Assembly (NCBI GenBank): GCA_028280205.1
Contig: JANQME010000453.1
Coordinates: forward strand, 1-9,091
Length of the DNA stretch: 9,091 nucleotides
Reading direction: 5' to 3'
DNA from: Longimicrobiales bacterium
GTDB taxonomy: Bacteria > Gemmatimonadota > Gemmatimonadetes > Longimicrobiales > Gaopeijiaceae
Both the position numbers and the translations under genes were made by a program. The notes under the pieces are model-generated. The model was not told the origin of the DNA and did no database searches. It worked only from the letters and a program-made list of their open reading frames with translations. The stretch's first letter is position 1, and each line of letters starts with the position of its first letter. Below are positions 6,597 to 9,091 of the stretch, one piece after another.

Positions 6597-6704
6597 CCCG
6601 ACTGACCGTAGATGCGATCCCCCTACCCCTCTGAGCACGCCAGGTACCACCATCACCCGGAGCTCGTAGGTCCACATCGGCTTCGGGTTCGCCGAGGGGT
6701 CCGT
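6597..6704. promoter_or_regulatory. Divergent spacer between usp pair and sbtA-sbtB pair
   Basis: Between the start codons at 6578 and 6740 lie 161 bp, including the palindrome and the sbtA leader hairpin listed separately. Promoters for both units are expected here. The region is less GC-rich in places (for example around 6609-6632 and 6700-6712). I cannot identify a convincing -35/-10 pair on either strand, so no promoter position is claimed. Confidence 0.3.
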
Positions 6705-6740
6705 TAGCTTCGCGCGTCGCGAGAACTGCTGCGAAGCCTA
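6705..6740 (+). promoter_or_regulatory. Inverted repeat/hairpin abutting the sbtA start codon
   Basis: GCTTCGC (6707-6713) pairs exactly with GCGAAGC (6731-6737). Skipping a bulged C at 6738, TA (6705-6706) also pairs with TA (6739-6740), which includes the A of the start codon. The 17-nt loop contains no strong ribosome binding site. In an mRNA this stem would sit over the initiation region, so it could limit translation. As DNA it could instead be a protein site. Confidence 0.4.
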
Positions 6741-7747
6741 TGGACCTCCTCTCCAACCTCGCCGCCACGTTCGTCTCGCAGTTGCAGTCGCCCGCCCTGG
6801 CCTTCCTCATCGGGGGAATGCTGGTCGCCGCGCTCGGGTCGCGCCTCGAAGTTCCGGACGCGATCTATACGTTCGTCGTCTTCATGCTCCTCATGCGAAT
6901 CGGACTGGAGGCCGGGATGGAGATCCGCGAGGCGGAGCTGGGCGCGATCCTCCTTCCGGTGATCGCCTCCGCGGCTGTGGGCTGCATCATCGTCCTCGCG
7001 GGGCGCTCGATCCTGCCCCGCCTCCCGGGCGTCCGCATGGAGGACGGCATTGCGACGGCCGGCCTCTTCGGGGCGGTGAGCGCCTCGACCCTCGCCGCGG
7101 CCCTGGTGGTGCTCGAGACGGAGGGGGTGACGTTCGAGGCGTGGGTTCCGGCGCTCTATCCCTTCATGGACATCCCGGCGCTGATCCTGGCGATCGTCCT
7201 GGTGGGGGTGCATCAGCAGCGCACGGAGGGGGGCAAGCGGGCCCGCGTGAGCTACGGTGCGATCGTGGCGGACAGCCTTCGGGGCTCGGCGATCTCGGCC
7301 CTCCTCCTCGGCATCGTCCTGGGTCTCTTCACCCACCCCGACTCGGTCTTCGACTCCTTCTACGACCCGCTCTTCCGGGGCCTGCTTTCCATCCTGATGC
7401 TCGTCCTGGGCATCGAGGCGTGGCAGCGCCTGTCCGAGCTGCGCGGCGTGGCCCACTGGTTCGCGATCTACGCCTTCATCGCACCCCTCCTGCACGGACT
7501 CCTCGCCTTCGGTGTCGGCTACCTCCTGCACCTGAGCACCGGCTTCAGCCCAGGGGGGGTGATCCTCCTCTCCGTGATCGCGGCGTCGAACTCGGACATC
7601 TCGGGGCCGCCCACTTTGCGCGCAGGCATTCCCAGGGCGAACCCGTCGGCGTACATCGGAGCGTCCACTGCGATCGGCACGCCGATCGCCATCGGGTTGG
7701 GGATCCCGCTCTACCTCACGCTCGCCCAGATCGTCTTCGACCTCTGA
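6740..7747 (+). CDS. sbtA: SbtA-type sodium-dependent bicarbonate permease
   Basis: Predicted inner-membrane Na+/HCO3- symporter of 335 residues. About ten hydrophobic segments fall in two repeated halves (about 15-160 and 175-335), joined by a hydrophilic loop at 158-170 (HQQRTEGGKRARV), as in SbtA. The half-repeat motifs are recognisable: GAVSAST (111-117) in the first half and AASNSDISGPPTLRAGIPRANPSAYIGAS in the second (281-309). The latter corresponds to the cyanobacterial ASxSxxAAPAAxRxAxPEANPS segment that lines the substrate site. Length and layout agree with the family. The PII-like gene 31 nt downstream strongly supports the SbtA assignment. ATG 6740 precedes the first amphipathic helix, and its ribosome binding site is weak. 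Substrate specificity is inferred from family; transport of another small anion is possible in a heterotroph. Confidence 0.92.
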   Translation: MDLLSNLAATFVSQLQSPALAFLIGGMLVAALGSRLEVPDAIYTFVVFMLLMRIGLEAGMEIREAELGAILLPVIASAAVGCIIVLAGRSILPRLPGVRMEDGIATAGLFGAVSASTLAAALVVLETEGVTFEAWVPALYPFMDIPALILAIVLVGVHQQRTEGGKRARVSYGAIVADSLRGSAISALLLGIVLGLFTHPDSVFDSFYDPLFRGLLSILMLVLGIEAWQRLSELRGVAHWFAIYAFIAPLLHGLLAFGVGYLLHLSTGFSPGGVILLSVIAASNSDISGPPTLRAGIPRANPSAYIGASTAIGTPIAIGLGIPLYLTLAQIVFDL

Positions 7748-7778
7748 TCCTCGTCCTCGACTTCATCCGGAGTGCGCC

Positions 7779-8090
7779 ATGACCTACAGGGCGAAGCGCG
7801 TCTCGATCGTCACCGAGAAGCTCAACGAACGGCAGATCGAGCGGATCGTCGAGGAGGCCGGCGCGACCGGCTACACCGTCTTCGAGGGGAGCGGCAAAGG
7901 GAGCCACGGCGTCAAGAACCGCAATCGATCCATCGTGAGCGCGTTCTCGCTCGTGAAGATCGAGGTCATCGTGAGCAGCCGGGAGACGGCCGAAGCGATC
8001 GCCGAACGGGTGGCCGAGACGTACTTCGAGAACTACGCCGGCATCGTGTACATCGACGACGTCGAAATCCTCCGACGGGAGAAGTTTTGA
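7779..8090 (+). CDS. sbtB: SbtB-like PII-family regulator of SbtA
   Basis: A 103-residue protein with the PII-like ferredoxin fold. It shows VTEKLNERQIERIVEEAGATGYTV (11-34), a T-loop region GSGKGSHGVKNRNRS (37-51), the strand KIEVIVSSRE (60-69), AEAIAERVAETYFENYAGIVYIDDVEIL (71-98) and a short tail. This order and wording follow cyanobacterial SbtB, which binds SbtA and senses AMP, cAMP and related adenine nucleotides. The protein ends REKF and lacks the CGPxGC C-terminal redox loop of many cyanobacterial SbtBs, so redox-controlled nucleotide hydrolysis is not expected. It follows sbtA by 31 nt, with CCGGAG 8 nt before the ATG, so the two are probably co-transcribed. Cytoplasmic, acting at the membrane on SbtA. 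Confidence 0.88.
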   Translation: MTYRAKRVSIVTEKLNERQIERIVEEAGATGYTVFEGSGKGSHGVKNRNRSIVSAFSLVKIEVIVSSRETAEAIAERVAETYFENYAGIVYIDDVEILRREKF

Positions 8091-8136
8091 CGGCCGTGGG
8101 TCCCACGCCCGCGGACGGGATGGCCTCGGGGGGGCC
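8091..8136. terminator. Convergent junction with short hairpins, possible bidirectional terminator
   Basis: The 46-bp gap between the sbtB stop and the stop of the opposing gene contains CGTGG-GTC-CCACG (8095-8107) and CCCG-CGGA-CGGG (8108-8119). A GGCC repeat lies near 8121-8136. The hairpins are stable, but no T-run follows on either strand, so intrinsic termination is only a possibility. Confidence 0.35.
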
Positions 8137-8589
8137 TCAAATCGAGGGCGGCATCCACGTCAGGGACGAGTGGTGGAGCGAGATCAGCACCCTACCGTTC
8201 AGCTTGTGGTACGCGAAGGTGTAGTCGGCGCGGGTCGCATCGCCGCTCTCGTTCACGAACGTGTAGTGACCCATGTCCTTGTAGCCCAGGCCACCCGCCT
8301 TCAGAATCGGTCCGACGGCGCTCTGGAAGTCCACGTGCTTCCAGCCATGGTTCAGGAACCCACCGTCGTGCGGGTAGTTCTCGTTCCCCCCCACGAAGTA
8401 GGACCGCGCCCCTGCCTCATCCAGTCGGATGACGTCGGCCAGGGTGGGCTTGAAGAGCAGCGGTTCATCGGGTGAGCCGAAATCGTACAGCTTCAGAAGC
8501 TCTTCCACGTCTTGCTCGATCACCGCCTTGGCCCACGCCCGCTGGGCGCTGACCACTTCGGCCTTCGTCATCTTCTCGAACTTTCTCAC
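8137..8589 (-). CDS. Small NTF2/SnoaL-like (CaMKII association-type) protein
   Basis: A 150-residue protein with the cone-shaped NTF2-like layout. An N-terminal helix pair (MTKAEVVSAQRAWAKAVIEQDVEELLKLY) is followed by strands ending in DMGHYTFVNESGDATRADYTFAYHKLNGRVLISLHHSSLTW. The helix-then-curved-sheet pattern and the closing LHHSS strand resemble CaMKII association or DUF4440/SnoaL-like proteins, which serve as enzymes or binding subunits. No substrate is known and I do not recognise a specific gene. The start is taken as GTG 8589 because GAGAGG lies 5 nt upstream. ATG 8571 is an alternative, and the frame stays open to 8661. It lies 75 nt downstream of the permease gene on the same strand and could share its transcript. 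Confidence 0.65.
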   Translation of the reverse strand: MRKFEKMTKAEVVSAQRAWAKAVIEQDVEELLKLYDFGSPDEPLLFKPTLADVIRLDEAGARSYFVGGNENYPHDGGFLNHGWKHVDFQSAVGPILKAGGLGYKDMGHYTFVNESGDATRADYTFAYHKLNGRVLISLHHSSLTWMPPSI

Positions 8590-8664
8590 GGCAACCTCTC
8601 GGATGTTTCGGGGGGAACGCGCGTGATCATCGAGACGGCATGCAGATAGGTCAAGCAGCACAGG
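8590..8664. other. Spacer between ADOP permease gene and NTF2-like gene
   Basis: This 75-bp gap follows the permease stop on the minus strand and contains the GAGAGG ribosome binding site of the next gene (8595-8600). No terminator-like hairpin or T-run is evident, so read-through from the permease gene is possible. Confidence 0.3.
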
Positions 8665-9091
8665 TCACTCCGCTCGGAGCGCGAGCAGCGGGTCCACGCG
8701 TGCGGCCCTTCGCGACGGCACCCACGTGGCGACGAGCGCGACCCCCGCGAATCCGACGAGAACGACGGCGAACGTCAGCGGATCGGTCGGCGACACGTCG
8801 TAGAGCAGCGACTCGAGATAGCGACTGAGCAGGAGCGAGAGCCCGAAGCCGAGCGCGAGGCCGAGCGCGACCATGTTGACGCCGCGGCGGAGCATGAGTC
8901 CCACCACCTCGTCCTGAGCGGCGCCGAGCGCCATGCGCAGTCCGATCTCGCGGGTCCGCCTGCCGACCCCGTACGCGACGACGCCGTACACGCCCACCAG
9001 GGCCAGAAGCAGCGCGATCAGGGAGAACACGCTCATGAGCACCATCACGAACCGTGGCTGCGCGACCGCCGACAGCACGACGTCTTCGACG
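8665..9091 (-). CDS. ADOP-type ABC transporter permease (MacB/FtsX family), C-terminal fragment
   Basis: The last 141 residues of a permease whose 5' part lies beyond the right edge of the window. The visible order is typical of the duplicated orphan permeases of Acidobacteriota and Gemmatimonadota: VAQPRFVMVLMSVF, a long hydrophobic segment (ALLLALVGVYGVVAYGV), then RRTREIGLRMALGA. A cytoplasmic loop, a second segment (VALGLALGFGLSLLLSRYLESLLYDVSPTDPLTF) and a final transmembrane segment follow, ending at WVPSRRAARVDPLLALRAE. These residues form three of the C-terminal membrane helices of an FtsX-like domain. MacB relatives move peptides, lipoproteins or drugs across the envelope with a partner ATPase; the cargo here is unknown. 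It is truncated only by the window edge. Confidence 0.9.
   Translation of the reverse strand, partial: VEDVVLSAVAQPRFVMVLMSVFSLIALLLALVGVYGVVAYGVGRRTREIGLRMALGAAQDEVVGLMLRRGVNMVALGLALGFGLSLLLSRYLESLLYDVSPTDPLTFAVVLVGFAGVALVATWVPSRRAARVDPLLALRAE

Noticed and set aside
8091..8136. Strong intrinsic terminator after sbtB
   Set aside because: The hairpins are real but no T-run follows on either strand, so it is kept only as a low-confidence entry.
1..9091. tRNA, rRNA, CRISPR, insertion sequence or phage genes
   Set aside because: No regular repeat array, transposase motif, terminal inverted repeat or tRNA-like cloverleaf was seen on reading both strands.

Overview
The window is about 9.1 kb of very GC-rich bacterial chromosome with tightly packed genes and no RNA genes, mobile elements or CRISPR arrays. 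The C-terminus of an ADOP-type MacB/FtsX permease at the right edge, together with the base composition and the lipoprotein-type amidohydrolase, suggests Gemmatimonadota or Acidobacteriota. This assignment is inference from gene style; there is no marker gene.

Region 1 (68-3882, minus strand) is a likely four-gene operon, read right to left. It holds a tandem-GNAT acetyltransferase, a small VOC/glyoxalase-fold protein, a peroxiredoxin-like thiol oxidoreductase and an exported N-acyl-D-amino-acid deacylase-type amidohydrolase. The first three overlap by 8 and 4 nt. The peroxiredoxin is the main discovery. Its reading frame is interrupted by a single UGA exactly where the family has the first Cys of its RGxWCPYC active site (here RGRW-UGA-PYC). 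The frame then continues cleanly through a fully conserved C-terminal half. About 20 nt downstream of the UGA is a hairpin with a GGC loop, placed as a bacterial SECIS element is. The best reading is a Sec-containing (UxxC) peroxiredoxin-like selenoprotein that automatic gene calling would split or truncate.

Region 2 (3957-4907, plus strand) is a lone PhzF-family isomerase. It diverges from the operon across a 74-bp spacer carrying nested inverted repeats, and it ends 1 nt from the end of the opposing usp operon.

Region 3 (4909-6578, minus strand) is a two-gene operon of tandem-domain universal stress proteins with an ATGA overlap. It diverges from region 4 across a 161-bp spacer.

Region 4 (6740-8090, plus strand) is an SbtA-type sodium/bicarbonate permease followed by an SbtB-type PII-like regulator, a bicarbonate-uptake pair best known from cyanobacteria. 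This SbtB ends before the C-terminal redox loop of cyanobacterial SbtB.

Region 5 (8137-9091, minus strand) holds a small NTF2/SnoaL-like protein and the 3' end of the ADOP permease gene, which runs off the window. No gene-free stretch exceeds about 165 bp. Bases 1-67 hold nothing that can be supported.
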